The notes under the pieces are model-generated. The model was not told where the DNA came from, did no database searches, and worked only from the letters and a program-made list of their open reading frames with translations. Shown in pieces: positions 1-6,651 of a stretch of 16,703 nt of DNA (positions are counted from its first letter, which is position 1; each line of letters opens with the position of its first letter). The translations under genes were made by a program, and so were the position numbers. Source of the DNA: Bacillota bacterium (lineage in GTDB: Bacteria; Bacillota; Clostridia; Lachnospirales; Lachnospiraceae); assembly GCA_023393095.1 (NCBI GenBank), contig JAEWMT010000016.1, forward strand, positions 1 to 16,703, written 5' to 3'.

Positions 1-193
1 CATCTGTATTCAGCAGTTTGCGATTACACTCAAGACCTGGTTTCATATGCAGAATAAGAAAGCGCGGATCATTGTACCGGTTAATGCTGTTGATACCTAT
101 GATTTGGGAGTTCATAATAATGAGCTGATGAATGTAATGGCATTATACAATATGATGATAAATGGAGTGGAGATAGTTTCTGAAGTAAAATAA
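1..193 (+). CDS. Isochorismatase/nicotinamidase-like cysteine hydrolase, C-terminal end (partial)
   Basis: Only the last 63 codons are inside the window; the frame is open from base 2 to the TAA at 191-193. The peptide begins ICIQQFAITLKTWFHMQNK and continues with a VPVNAVDTYDLG segment and a final LMNVMALYNMM helix. This pattern matches the C-terminal part of isochorismatase-fold cysteine hydrolases (PncA-like), where the catalytic Cys sits in a CTDIC-type motif. Here the Cys of ICIQQF would be that residue, with its preceding residues outside the window. Such enzymes hydrolyse amides such as nicotinamide or isochorismate-type ethers; the substrate cannot be judged from this fragment. The gene ends 41 bases before a strong rho-independent terminator, so it is the last gene of its transcript. 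Family assignment is good, function within the family open. Confidence 0.7.
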   Translation, partial: ICIQQFAITLKTWFHMQNKKARIIVPVNAVDTYDLGVHNNELMNVMALYNMMINGVEIVSEVK

Positions 194-234
194 TTGACCA
201 TAACATAGTCGGGGTTAGCCTCCTAAAACCGTTT

Positions 235-281
235 AATAACTGCCCTAGATGTCAGGCTAAGACAAGGGGCAGTTATTTTTT
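235..281 (+). terminator. Rho-independent terminator after the cysteine hydrolase
   Basis: An 11-bp perfect stem, AATAACTGCCC (235-245) with GGGCAGTTATT (267-277), is followed by a T run to 281. It lies 41 bases after the stop of the upstream gene and points the same way. Confidence 0.85.
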
Positions 282-363
282 ATGCTTATTAAAATTGATA
301 AGCAGTGAAATAATTACCAATATAAAATAATATAAATCACTATATGTAACATAATTCATCGGC

Positions 364-388
364 GCTACCTCCCTTCTGGGAGGTTAGC
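364..388 (-). terminator. Hairpin just downstream of the sortase stop
   Basis: GCTACCTCCC, a TTCT loop, then GGGAGG and TTAGC form a 10-bp stem with one bulged base. It lies 15 bases past the stop of the minus-strand sortase gene, where a terminator is expected. Read on the minus strand, no U-run follows it, so it may act as a 3'-end stabiliser or a weak terminator instead. Confidence 0.4.
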
Positions 389-402
389 TGTGAAGTTTTT
401 AT

Positions 403-1452
403 TTATTTACTTGTATTATCCCGTTTATACCAATGGATCAGTCCCTTTCTATTTGCTTCCTCAAAAGTATTCGGTAATTTAGGGGCTTTTCCACCGTAAA
501 TCTTATAATATAACTCGGGATATAAGGGATGGGAATTTTTCTTGATTGATTTTGCAACTACAGTCGGAGATTCCCCTTCCCTAACTTTACGCGCACATAT
601 AACCAGCCTGTAATCATTAATTTCATAAGTACAGGTACAGAGTGTTACAATCTGGTCGTTTTCGTTAATATCAACGGAGTTAAAGTTAAAGATGGAGCGG
701 TTTCTCAGCTGATATATAAAATTTAAGTAATCTGAGTCATTATCAAATCGTGATCTTGTAAAATCAAAAAAAGGTTCTTTCTCATCGGATCCAGGAGTTA
801 TAAAAATGGAGAATATTTTCCACTGTCCGATCTGATATAAGGTATCAAAAGAAAATACAGTATGTGTTTTTAAATATTCTAATTTTTTCATATGTTCCAG
901 GGCATGAAACATATTATTGGTGGATTTCATATTATGGCCAAAAATCAACAAATTTTTAGTGTTCTCTTCTACGGAGCTGTTTGCATCTAGAAATAAACAG
1001 CCAGCCTTTTGTTTTTCTTTCATAAAATCATGTGTCAGATAAAAATCTCGATCCTCACTGTTTTGCATTACGACATAATCAATATTGGTATCAGGAAATG
1101 TAATCCATCCCTTGGTATCTTCATTTTTCTGCAATAAGTCACTGAATTTAAGAAGTATACCGTATTCATCCCGATTGGAATCAACGTTCGGAACAGAGGT
1201 TAGATTGGGCGCAGCTGTGACCTGTGGAGCATTGGTGCCTACTGAAGTAGGAGTGACACTGGGAAGATATAAATCCCTAGTCATATCTACAACCTTATTC
1301 ATACGTAAAGGCTGTATGAAAACATCATCTATAAATAATGCGGAAAATATTACAAATCCTAAAGCACAGATTATTCTTATTAATTTATTATAATTGAATT
1401 TCGATTTTTGTACTTTCAACTTTTCATCTTCTGTATTATTATCATTCGGCAT
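403..1452 (-). CDS. srtB: Class B sortase (SrtB-type transpeptidase)
   Basis: A 349-residue membrane-anchored cysteine transpeptidase that would cleave a sorting signal on an exported protein and join it to the cell wall or to a pilin. Order of parts: a charged cytoplasmic N-terminus (1-24), one transmembrane helix (about 25-42), a Pro/Thr-rich extracellular spacer (about 64-90), and the sortase barrel. The catalytic triad is visible: His173 in IFGHNM, Cys274 in TLCTC (the family's TLxTC motif) and Arg282 in YRLVICAR, eight residues after the Cys. An extra Cys272 is unusual, since TLSTC is the common form. The start is set by an AAGGAG site about 9 bases upstream of the ATG. The gene is monocistronic and divergent from the carboxypeptidase gene; no sortase substrate with a sorting signal is visible nearby. 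The final 60 residues extend past the usual barrel end and may be a clade-specific tail. Class B assignment is firm, the substrate unknown. Confidence 0.9.
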   Translation of the reverse strand: MPNDNNTEDEKLKVQKSKFNYNKLIRIICALGFVIFSALFIDDVFIQPLRMNKVVDMTRDLYLPSVTPTSVGTNAPQVTAAPNLTSVPNVDSNRDEYGILLKFSDLLQKNEDTKGWITFPDTNIDYVVMQNSEDRDFYLTHDFMKEKQKAGCLFLDANSSVEENTKNLLIFGHNMKSTNNMFHALEHMKKLEYLKTHTVFSFDTLYQIGQWKIFSIFITPGSDEKEPFFDFTRSRFDNDSDYLNFIYQLRNRSIFNFNSVDINENDQIVTLCTCTYEINDYRLVICARKVREGESPTVVAKSIKKNSHPLYPELYYKIYGGKAPKLPNTFEEANRKGLIHWYKRDNTSK

Positions 1453-1825
1453 CTTAACTTACTCCTTCATGAAATTGAGTTAACTAATTATACAACTTAA
1501 GGATAGTCTAGTAAAGTTAATTTAAGGAATAATATACCTTCACAATTATTGCAGATAATGAGCTTTATTATGTAGAAATATTATGTTCTTTCAATATCGA
1601 TATCAATTCTAAAATTATTTTTATAAGTTAGTATTCATAGCCCAAATACATCGATAACTTCGCTTGCATTTTTTGAATAACATCAATGAAAGTCATCCCG
1701 ATTTTTTTATCCGGTTATAGAATAGACTCATTATTTAAATGTTTGAATTTATTACTTTTTGTAAATGATAAAGTATGAATAATCTTAAGCTTTTACAATA
1801 AATTTAAAATAAAGAAATAAATAGG
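1453..1825. other. Divergent intergenic region between sortase and carboxypeptidase
   Basis: This 373-bp AT-rich gap carries the sortase promoter at its left end. On the plus strand, TTGAAT (1743-1748) and TGATAA (1766-1771) with a 17-base spacer are a weak promoter candidate for the carboxypeptidase gene. I see no coding sequence, riboswitch or clear operator here. Confidence 0.5.
1487..1515 (-). promoter_or_regulatory. Probable sigma-A promoter of the sortase gene
   Basis: On the minus strand, TTTACT (1510-1515) and a perfect TATAAT (1487-1492) are separated by 17 bases. They lie 35 bases upstream of the sortase start codon. Confidence 0.6.
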
Positions 1826-1834
1826 ATGAGATGT

Positions 1835-3160
1835 GTGAAGAAAAAACTGTATCAAATACTGCCATGTATTGCTTTGTTAATACTATTTGCAATAATCCAA
1901 TATAATAATCTAAAAGAGGGATATAGTGAATTTCTGAATTCTTCAGGACTGATGAAAGAGGATTTTTCTAGGGAATTAAGACAGGAAAATGAGCGCGCAA
2001 ATGATTACAAGGACGAAACGAAAAATATGATTAGCGAAGAGAAAGTCATTGGTGAAGATTCTACGAAAGAGGTTAAGGAGCAGTCCTCCTCCTTAAAGAA
2101 GCCAACTCTTCATGCGCTGTCGTCATTATTATTGGATGCTTCTAATAATCGGGTTCTTTATGAAAAAAACGGATATGAAGAAATGCCTATGGCCAGTACT
2201 ACTAAAATTATGACCTGTATTGTAGCTCTTGAAAATGCCAATCCGGATGAAGTAGTAACGGTATCCTCCTATGCGGCAAAAATGCCGGATGTACAATTAA
2301 ATATCAAGCCCGGAGAGCAGTTTTATCTTGGAGATTTATTATATTCGCTCATGTTAGAAAGCCATAATGATACAGCTGTTGCAATAGCAGAGCATGTCGG
2401 AGGCTCGGTTGAAGGCTTTGCTACTATGATGAATGACAAGGCAAGAGAGCTGGGGTGTGAGCATACGAATTTTGTTACTCCGAACGGACTGGATGCACAG
2501 GGACATTATACAACAGCAAGAGATCTTGCAGTAATTGCCAGCTATGCCATCAATAATAAGAAGTTTATTGAAATTACAAATACCTCTTCCCATGAATTCA
2601 AGGAAATAAAAAAGGGCAAAAGTTTTCGCGTATCCAATAAAAATCGATTCCTTTATATGATGGATGGGGCAATCGGAATAAAGACCGGATTTACCAATGG
2701 TGCAGGTTATTGTTTTGTCGGAGCAATTAAGAGAACCGATAGAACCCTAATATCAGTAGTACTTGGCTGTGGCTGGCCTCCCAGAAAAAGTCTAAAATGG
2801 TCTGATACGAAAGAATTGATGACTTATGGCATCAATAATTATAAAGAAAAGCAGATTTTTGAGCAGGTAAAATTGGATCCGGTATTTGTAAATAATGGAA
2901 AACAAAGATATGAACAACTGGATATGAAGGGAAATCTATCCTTGCTAATGCGGGATGACGAAAAAGTTAAGATTGAATATGATATTCCAAAGGTGATACA
3001 ATCACCGGTAAAGGCGAACACTGTTGTCGGAAATGCAAATTATTATATTAATGATTTACTCTATGCAAAAGTTCCAATCTATACAACACAGGATATTGGT
3101 AGGATTAATTTAAAGTTTTGTTTTATAAAGCTGTTAGAATTCTGGAGCCATCAATATTAA
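1835..3160 (+). CDS. dacF: D-alanyl-D-alanine carboxypeptidase (peptidase S11, DacF-like PBP)
   Basis: A low-molecular-weight penicillin-binding protein that trims the terminal D-Ala from peptidoglycan stem peptides outside the membrane. Residue numbers count from the ATG at 1826. A hydrophobic N-terminal segment (about 8-24) is a signal or anchor, followed by a charged low-complexity linker (about 45-90). The S11 domain has all three motifs: Ser124-Thr-Thr-Lys127 (nucleophile SxxK), Ser179-His-Asn181 (SxN) and Lys286-Thr-Gly288 (KTG). A beta-rich PBP5-like C-terminal domain follows, and the last 20 residues are amphipathic/hydrophobic, as in membrane-associated DacF and PBP5. Start choice: an ATG at 1826 has no proper site upstream, whereas the GTG at 1835 has AGGATGAG at 8-base spacing, so I list GTG. 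The gene is divergent from the sortase and looks complete. No terminator follows; the downstream 600 bp is decayed sequence. Confidence 0.9.
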   Translation: MKKKLYQILPCIALLILFAIIQYNNLKEGYSEFLNSSGLMKEDFSRELRQENERANDYKDETKNMISEEKVIGEDSTKEVKEQSSSLKKPTLHALSSLLLDASNNRVLYEKNGYEEMPMASTTKIMTCIVALENANPDEVVTVSSYAAKMPDVQLNIKPGEQFYLGDLLYSLMLESHNDTAVAIAEHVGGSVEGFATMMNDKARELGCEHTNFVTPNGLDAQGHYTTARDLAVIASYAINNKKFIEITNTSSHEFKEIKKGKSFRVSNKNRFLYMMDGAIGIKTGFTNGAGYCFVGAIKRTDRTLISVVLGCGWPPRKSLKWSDTKELMTYGINNYKEKQIFEQVKLDPVFVNNGKQRYEQLDMKGNLSLLMRDDEKVKIEYDIPKVIQSPVKANTVVGNANYYINDLLYAKVPIYTTQDIGRINLKFCFIKLLEFWSHQY

Positions 3161-3464
3161 AAAATCCTACGTAATTCTAATGAAGAACAGCTTCTGAAAG
3201 AAAAAAATAAGAAGGCAGATATGTTTCGTGTGTTATACGTAATTTATTGATTAATTCGGTGAATTATATTTGCTTATCTTCATTTACAAAAGAGATCAGT
3301 CTTATGAACTGAACTAGGTTTATATGTCAATCATAATGATAGACTAAGCAGATATATAATTTATATGATAAGCTTGATAATAACAGTATCCAGAACTTGA
3401 TACCGCCAGTTATGATAAATTTAAATATCATATGGGATGGTTTCATAATGGTTCGTATACTGTT

Positions 3465-3532
3465 TTATCAGGCTGATTTTTTTATCATTTATACGGATAG
3501 CATTTTACTGGAAGAGGCAAAAATGACTTGAC
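3465..3532 (+). repeat. Diverged repeat, copy A (partner at 8128-8203)
   Basis: The shared blocks are AGGCTGAT, then a T-rich run, GCATT, ACTGGAAgAGGCAAA and GACTTGACTAT. The same blocks in the same order and spacing occur about 4.7 kb downstream. In the matching frame both copies read A-D-[IF]-F and end in Thr-stop (ACT TGA), so they may be eroded ends of related genes. Confidence 0.5.
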
Positions 3533-3731
3533 TATGAAAGAGGTAAAGTAGAAGTAATTGATAAGCTGAAATTTGCAACTTAAGTAAAGGAGACAAAGAT
3601 GATACGAGTATCAAAGCATACCATTTATTTTAAAGGAAGAAGCAAGTAGATATTTATCAAGTTCTACAATATACAATGATTAATACTAAGGTATATAATG
3701 TACGTATCATTATTCTGACCGAGAAGGAGTA

Positions 3732-3764
3732 ATGGAATTAATTCCCTTTGAGCGATGGAGGTAG
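3732..3764 (+). other. Ten-codon ORF (MELIPFERWR) before the YezG-like gene
   Basis: An AAGGAG site precedes an ATG that opens a ten-residue ORF ending in TAG. The stop overlaps the GGAGG site of the next gene, four bases before its ATG. It could be a leader peptide coupling translation into the immunity gene, or just the end of an eroded toxin frame, since that frame stays open upstream from about 3705. I cannot decide between them. Confidence 0.3.
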
Positions 3765-3768
3765 TTAG

Positions 3769-4242
3769 ATGAACACAGGAGAAATGGAGAGAATTTACAG
3801 TAAAATTGCTAAAAAGATTGTGCAAATGATTCCAGAAGAATGGACGGAAGTATTTATCTATGGTGAGATATTAGAAGATGTTCAAAAAGGCTTTTTCTAT
3901 TATCTTAATGAGGATGGAAATCAGCCAATTTATAGCTACTATATTCCAAAACTATTTGGTGTAACTAAGGAGAAATATAGAGAGCAGAGAGAAGAGTTTT
4001 TAAATTCTCTCCAAGAACTTTGGGAAGTATTTAAAAGGAATGATGAACCAGTATGGACAAGTATGACAATGATACTGGAACGTACAAGTAAATTTAAGAT
4101 TGACTTTGATTATGAGGATTTAACTGAGGCAGATGATCATGAAAGACTTATAATATGGAAATATAAGTATCTTGGTTTGACTCCAGAGGATGAAGATGAT
4201 AAGGAATTTTTAGAGGAATATTTAAAAAAGTGCGAAAATTGA
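3769..4242 (+). CDS. YezG-family (DUF600) immunity protein
   Basis: A 157-residue acidic cytosolic protein that would neutralise a cognate secreted toxin; B. subtilis YezG is the antitoxin of the LXG toxin YeeF. Family hallmarks are the N-terminal MERIYSKIAKKIVQMIPEEW helix (6-25), the strand VFIYGEI, the PIYSYYIPKLF segment (about 53-63) and the WTSMTMILE and FDYEDL core strands (about 96-118). The N-terminal part of the protein at 7152-8099 follows it closely along its length (same MIPE-W, IYS-IP, VWTS-T-IL, YEDL and IIW-YKYLG blocks), so the two are paralogues. A strong GGAGG site precedes the ATG. No toxin partner is adjacent; only decayed sequence lies upstream and a toxin-tail relic downstream. 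The family call is firm, the immunity role follows from the family and context. Confidence 0.8.
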   Translation: MNTGEMERIYSKIAKKIVQMIPEEWTEVFIYGEILEDVQKGFFYYLNEDGNQPIYSYYIPKLFGVTKEKYREQREEFLNSLQELWEVFKRNDEPVWTSMTMILERTSKFKIDFDYEDLTEADDHERLIIWKYKYLGLTPEDEDDKEFLEEYLKKCEN

Positions 4243-4271
4243 TATAAATAGGTGTCATTAATACGTAGTAA

Positions 4272-4478
4272 CAAAGCAAAATTACAAAAATAGCATATGG
4301 GTTACAATACGAAAAAACGGGAGTAAGTAAGGGTGGTTCTTTGACTTGGAATGAATTCCAAGCTGCTAATGTAGGTAAATATGATAAAGCAGAAAATGGA
4401 GATTATTTGCGACCATCAAAATTTATTGTAAGGTACATTATAGACCAAAAAGCCTCTTCTGTACCTATAACAAATTAA
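4272..4478 (+). pseudogene. Probable polymorphic-toxin C-terminal relic
   Basis: A frame open from the stop at 4269-4271 to the TAA at 4476-4478 encodes about 68 residues with no in-frame ATG and no ribosome site at its beginning. Its centre reads KGGSLTWNEFQAANVGKY. A W-N-[ED]-F-Q-x-x-x-x-G-x-[FY] stretch near the end is typical of WapA/RHS/LXG-type toxin tails, as I remember them. It ends 16 bases before the next gene, whose AAAGGAGAG site overlaps the stop, which is the usual toxin-immunity layout. I read it as the surviving tail of a toxin whose immunity gene is the one at 4495. Coding origin is likely; the exact toxin class is unknown. Confidence 0.45.
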
Positions 4479-4494
4479 AGGAGAGAAGAAAAGT

Positions 4495-4953
4495 ATGAAA
4501 GATTTTGAGGAATATTTTAGTGAAATCCAAGCAGATATGGTATCAATATGTTTAGAGTATGTTGAAAATAGAGCCGACAAAGTATATATATATGCTTCAT
4601 GTGAAGATGGCTTGATTTCTAGTAGCTTCTTTTACAAAATATATAATACATATGTTGAAAGTCACAAGTTGAACGATGCTATTGGTATAGAAGAAGGCAG
4701 GTATGACGTATCGACTGAACGTCAATTTGCAGTATTAGATATTATTAATGAAGATATCGAAAAGACAAAAAAATTGTGTGAGGAATATGGTAAAGATATG
4801 CCAACAGAATTTAAATTCATTTATGATATACAAAAAAATAGTTTAAAATCAGAATATAAGTATGATTTAGTTTACTCTAACGATCCAGTTAAAACGGCCG
4901 ACCATATTGCTATGGAGTGGTTTGAACAAATTAAGTCAGAAAATAATAATTAA
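4495..4953 (+). CDS. Unassigned immunity-like protein
   Basis: A 152-residue acidic, soluble protein with no signal peptide or membrane helix. I do not recognise a named family with certainty. Its layout resembles YezG/DUF600 proteins: an N-terminal helix followed by a KVYIYASCEDG strand (about 29-39), then FFYKIYNTY, a central charged helix (STERQFAVLDIINEDIEK, about 73-90) and a C-terminal strand pair (KFIYDIQ, YKYDLVYSND) ending in a TADHIAMEWFEQI helix. Sequence similarity to the true YezG proteins here is only at this pattern level. It sits directly behind the toxin-tail relic (16-base gap, site overlapping the relic's stop), the position of a cognate immunity gene. Function is therefore inferred from context; it could also be an orphan DUF. 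Confidence 0.6.
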   Translation: MKDFEEYFSEIQADMVSICLEYVENRADKVYIYASCEDGLISSSFFYKIYNTYVESHKLNDAIGIEEGRYDVSTERQFAVLDIINEDIEKTKKLCEEYGKDMPTEFKFIYDIQKNSLKSEYKYDLVYSNDPVKTADHIAMEWFEQIKSENNN

Positions 4954-4989
4954 TTGTCTATGGTAGGCGGAGGTCTTAATGGTTCTATA

Positions 4990-5059
4990 TCTCTGTTAAG
5001 ACTTTTTCTTTTTGTTCCATTAAAATCCACAGGTGTTAGTAATGACCACCTTATAATCC
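4990..5059. repeat. Direct repeat copy R1 (partner at 6491-6559)
   Basis: It starts with a 24-base identical block beginning TCTCTGTTAAGAC and running into CTTTTT. It ends with a second identical block, TAATGACCACCTT, and has about nine differences over about 63 aligned bases compared with R2. It lies 36 bases after the stop of the unassigned immunity-like gene and 20 bases before the IS66 end. On the minus strand the R2 copy can be read as KVVINGTYGFYRDKKKKS-stop, while this copy has an internal stop, so it may be an eroded coding end. Confidence 0.6.
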
Positions 5060-5079
5060 CTTAGCAAATGTGGTAATTT

Positions 5080-5631
5080 GTAAGCGTCAAATAACTCGGT
5101 GCATAGAAAAAGCAAGAAATCAGAGTTATAATCTAATTTCCAGCCTTTTTACAGAATGCCTGAACATCTGGATCCCATGGAAGGAAATCCTCCAGAAATT
5201 CCGGGTGTTGCCCAAAGTTAACACCGGGCAAATATTTAAATATGTATCTTAAGTATTCATATGGATTTATTCCGTTGGATATTGCTGTTTCAATAATACT
5301 GTAAACAACAGCACTTGCCTCAGTTCCTTTAGGGCTCCCAGAGAACAGCCAATTTCGGCGACCTACAGTGAATGGCCGTATACTGTTTTCAGCCAGGTTG
5401 TTGCAGATGGAGCAGTTGCCATCCTGAAGGTAGTTCATCAATCCTTCCTTCTGGTCAATTGCATATTTAAACGCATCACTCAGTTTGGATTTCGGAAGGC
5501 ATTTCGATGAATGCGCATCAAACCATGACCAAAAAGCCACATGTAAGAATTGGTTATATTCTTGTGATCGGCTTCATTCATAACCTGAACTCTGGTTTCA
5601 TCTGCATGCTAATTGAGTTTATGAAGCAAGC
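5080..5631 (-). mobile_element. IS66-family insertion sequence remnant
   Basis: The right boundary is a GTAAGCGTC-type end at 5080-5088, the characteristic terminal sequence of IS66 elements, lying outside the transposase stop. The left part is missing: similarity to transposase ends near 5631, where the sequence joins a SUKH gene in mid-codon frame. No tnpA or tnpB accessory genes and no second terminal repeat are visible. The element is far shorter than a 2-2.5 kb IS66 and cannot transpose by itself. Confidence 0.75.
5133..5631 (-). pseudogene. IS66 transposase (TnpC) remnant with internal deletion
   Basis: Two pieces of the DDE transposase survive. Reading the minus strand from about 5631, the first encodes LHKLN, a stop, then HADETRVQVMNEADHKN and SYMW, the region around the first catalytic Asp. 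It then shifts frame into AFWSWFDAHS, a central acidic/lysine stretch, CSICNNLAENSIRPFTVG (with the catalytic Glu of the AENSIRP motif), RNWLFSGSPKG, and the IS66 C-terminal domain ending PWDPDVQAF. About 100 residues between YMW and AFWSW, including the second catalytic Asp, are missing. The junction falls in a GGCTTTTTGG stretch that fits both flanking motifs. The enzyme is inactive. The 135-residue ORF left in this piece would start at a GTG that is not a natural start. Confidence 0.8.
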
Positions 5632-5940
5632 CCAAGTAAAAGAAAATTTCGAACAGTTACAGGCGTAGAACGTGTATTTTGTAATTTAATTTCATTTAAT
5701 GAGGAAGAAGATACGAATGTTTTTAGTACATTAGAAATTTTTGGGAGTAATGAACTGCAAAGTGAATTATTTCCATTTTGCGAAGATCCGTTTGGAAATT
5801 ACCTATGTTTATCTTATGACGAGAAAGATATACCTGTAGTATTCTGGAATCATGAAACTAGCAAAATCGAAAAAGTTGAGAAGGTAGCTAGTTTAAATTT
5901 AGAAAGAGGATGTAAGTATTTCTATGGAATAAAAATTTAA
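5632..5940 (+). pseudogene. SUKH (SMI1/KNR4) immunity gene, 5' truncated by IS66
   Basis: From the IS junction a frame reads PSKRKFRTVTGVERVFCN and continues through LFPFCEDPFGNYLCLSYDE and PVVFWNHETSKIEKVEKVA to the TAA at 5938-5940. The FPF-DPFGN-[IL]C and VFW-HET blocks are hallmarks of SMI1/KNR4 (SUKH-1) proteins. The intact SUKH gene at 6652 has NNGGKPSIRRFETVDG where this fragment begins with PSKRKFRTVTG, so about 44 N-terminal residues and the start codon are lost. The surviving C-terminal half could not be translated on its own. The next gene starts 14 bases after the stop, so the two were once co-transcribed. SUKH proteins are common immunity proteins against nuclease and other toxins. 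Confidence 0.8.
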
Positions 5941-5954
5941 GAAGGGAGAATATA

Positions 5955-6383
5955 ATGGAAGATTTAAGTGCAAATCGAAAAAACAGGGTAACTATATTGG
6001 CTGGAAATTTTAAGTCAAAAGAGCAGGTAGAGGAGTTTATGAAAATAGGGGAGATAAATGGTGAGCGAAAACCATTACAATTCATGGATGCATTTAAGCT
6101 AAAGGGAAATGTTGAGAAAGAAATAGCTATATTGCATTTTGAAAAAGCATCAAAAATGATAGAAGAGTTGTTTTCTGGACTTCCTTATGGAGATAGAATT
6201 GAAAAGGAAATGTTGGCTCGATTTCCAAAGAAAAAGGCAGTACAAAGGAAGGTAAATACAGTAATTGCTATATACGATTTTGATTTTATGAAACATTTAG
6301 ATGGAAGAAATATTTTTGATGTTAAGAATGAACAATTTGATGTATTTTATATTGATATTATGAGGTACCGTGATGATAATTAA
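5955..6383 (+). CDS. Imm22-like immunity protein
   Basis: A 142-residue soluble protein. The opening RVTILAGNFKSKEQVEEFM (11-29) matches the [VI]-x-[IL]-W-x-G-N-F-x-S-x-E-E-[FLV]-x-x-[YF] signature I associate with immunity 22 family (DUF4284) proteins. The late NTVIAIYDFDF segment (about 102-112) also fits, since this family has an N-x-[AV]-[IV]-x-L-Y-x-[FY] strand. The conserved Trp of the first motif is Ala here. The middle is charged and the LFSGLPYGDRIEKEML helix is unremarkable. It follows the truncated SUKH gene by 14 bases with a GAAGGGAG site, so it belongs to the same former operon. The immunity role is an inference from family and neighbours; the family call is moderate. Confidence 0.55.
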   Translation: MEDLSANRKNRVTILAGNFKSKEQVEEFMKIGEINGERKPLQFMDAFKLKGNVEKEIAILHFEKASKMIEELFSGLPYGDRIEKEMLARFPKKKAVQRKVNTVIAIYDFDFMKHLDGRNIFDVKNEQFDVFYIDIMRYRDDN

Positions 6384-6490
6384 TAACAAGTCTTGTTTAA
6401 TTGATAAGGTCACATTAAATAACTTAAAGGATATACTTTATTAGTGCAAAATTAAGGTAAAGAAAAGCATTGGACTTATAGATGATACAT

Positions 6491-6559
6491 TCTCTGTTAA
6501 GACTTTTTCTTTTTATCCCGATAAAAGCCATAGGTGCCATTAATGACCACCTTGTATCC
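6491..6559. repeat. Direct repeat copy R2 (partner at 4990-5059)
   Basis: Shares the TCTCTGTTAAGAC...CTTTTT block and the TAATGACCACCTT block with R1 at the same spacing. It lies 107 bases after the Imm22-like stop and 92 bases before the SUKH start codon. The surrounding gap 6384-6651 otherwise holds nothing I can name. R1 and R2 together bracket the IS66 remnant, truncated SUKH and Imm22-like genes. Confidence 0.6.
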
Positions 6560-6651
6560 AATTTGTTATATTTGCGAAACGTTTACAGAGCGGTTGGAAC
6601 GTCTCTACTTAGTTGATGACTAGAATATTATGTTAATGGAGGAGGATTTTT

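Larger units (their letters stand above)
3161..3768. other. Decayed 608-bp non-coding stretch at the entry to the immunity array
   Basis: No gene of normal length lies here, but there are scraps that look like former coding sequence. One open stretch encodes a Y-D-K-F-K-Y-H-M-G-W-F-H-N-G segment (about 3380-3475). A 16-codon ORF at 3599-3649 has a perfect GGAGA site. An open tail ending at 3764 includes YHYSDREGVMELIPFERW. One copy of a diverged repeat shared with 8128-8203 is also present (entered separately). I could not assign any scrap to a family with confidence. The pattern fits an eroded toxin or cassette gene upstream of its immunity gene. Confidence 0.45.

Noticed and set aside
1085..1393. 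Plus-strand ORF of 102 codons opposite the sortase gene
   Set aside because: Antisense shadow of a well-supported sortase; no ribosome site and no family resemblance. Similar shadows over the carboxypeptidase, hydratase, M56 and acetyltransferase genes were dropped for the same reason.
3599..3649. 16-codon ORF with a perfect ribosome site (begins MIRVSKHTIYF)
   Set aside because: Too short to assign and in decayed sequence; described within the 3161-3768 entry rather than called a gene.
6574..6588. AACGTTTAC resembling the second IS66 terminal repeat
   Set aside because: Only a partial match to the IS66 end, and intact immunity sequence lies between it and the IS remnant, so it cannot be the same element's other end.
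6482..6616. A 44-codon plus-strand ORF across repeat R2 (begins MIHSLLRLFLF)
   Set aside because: No ribosome site, and the same frame in the R1 copy has a stop and non-conservative differences; more likely a chance frame.
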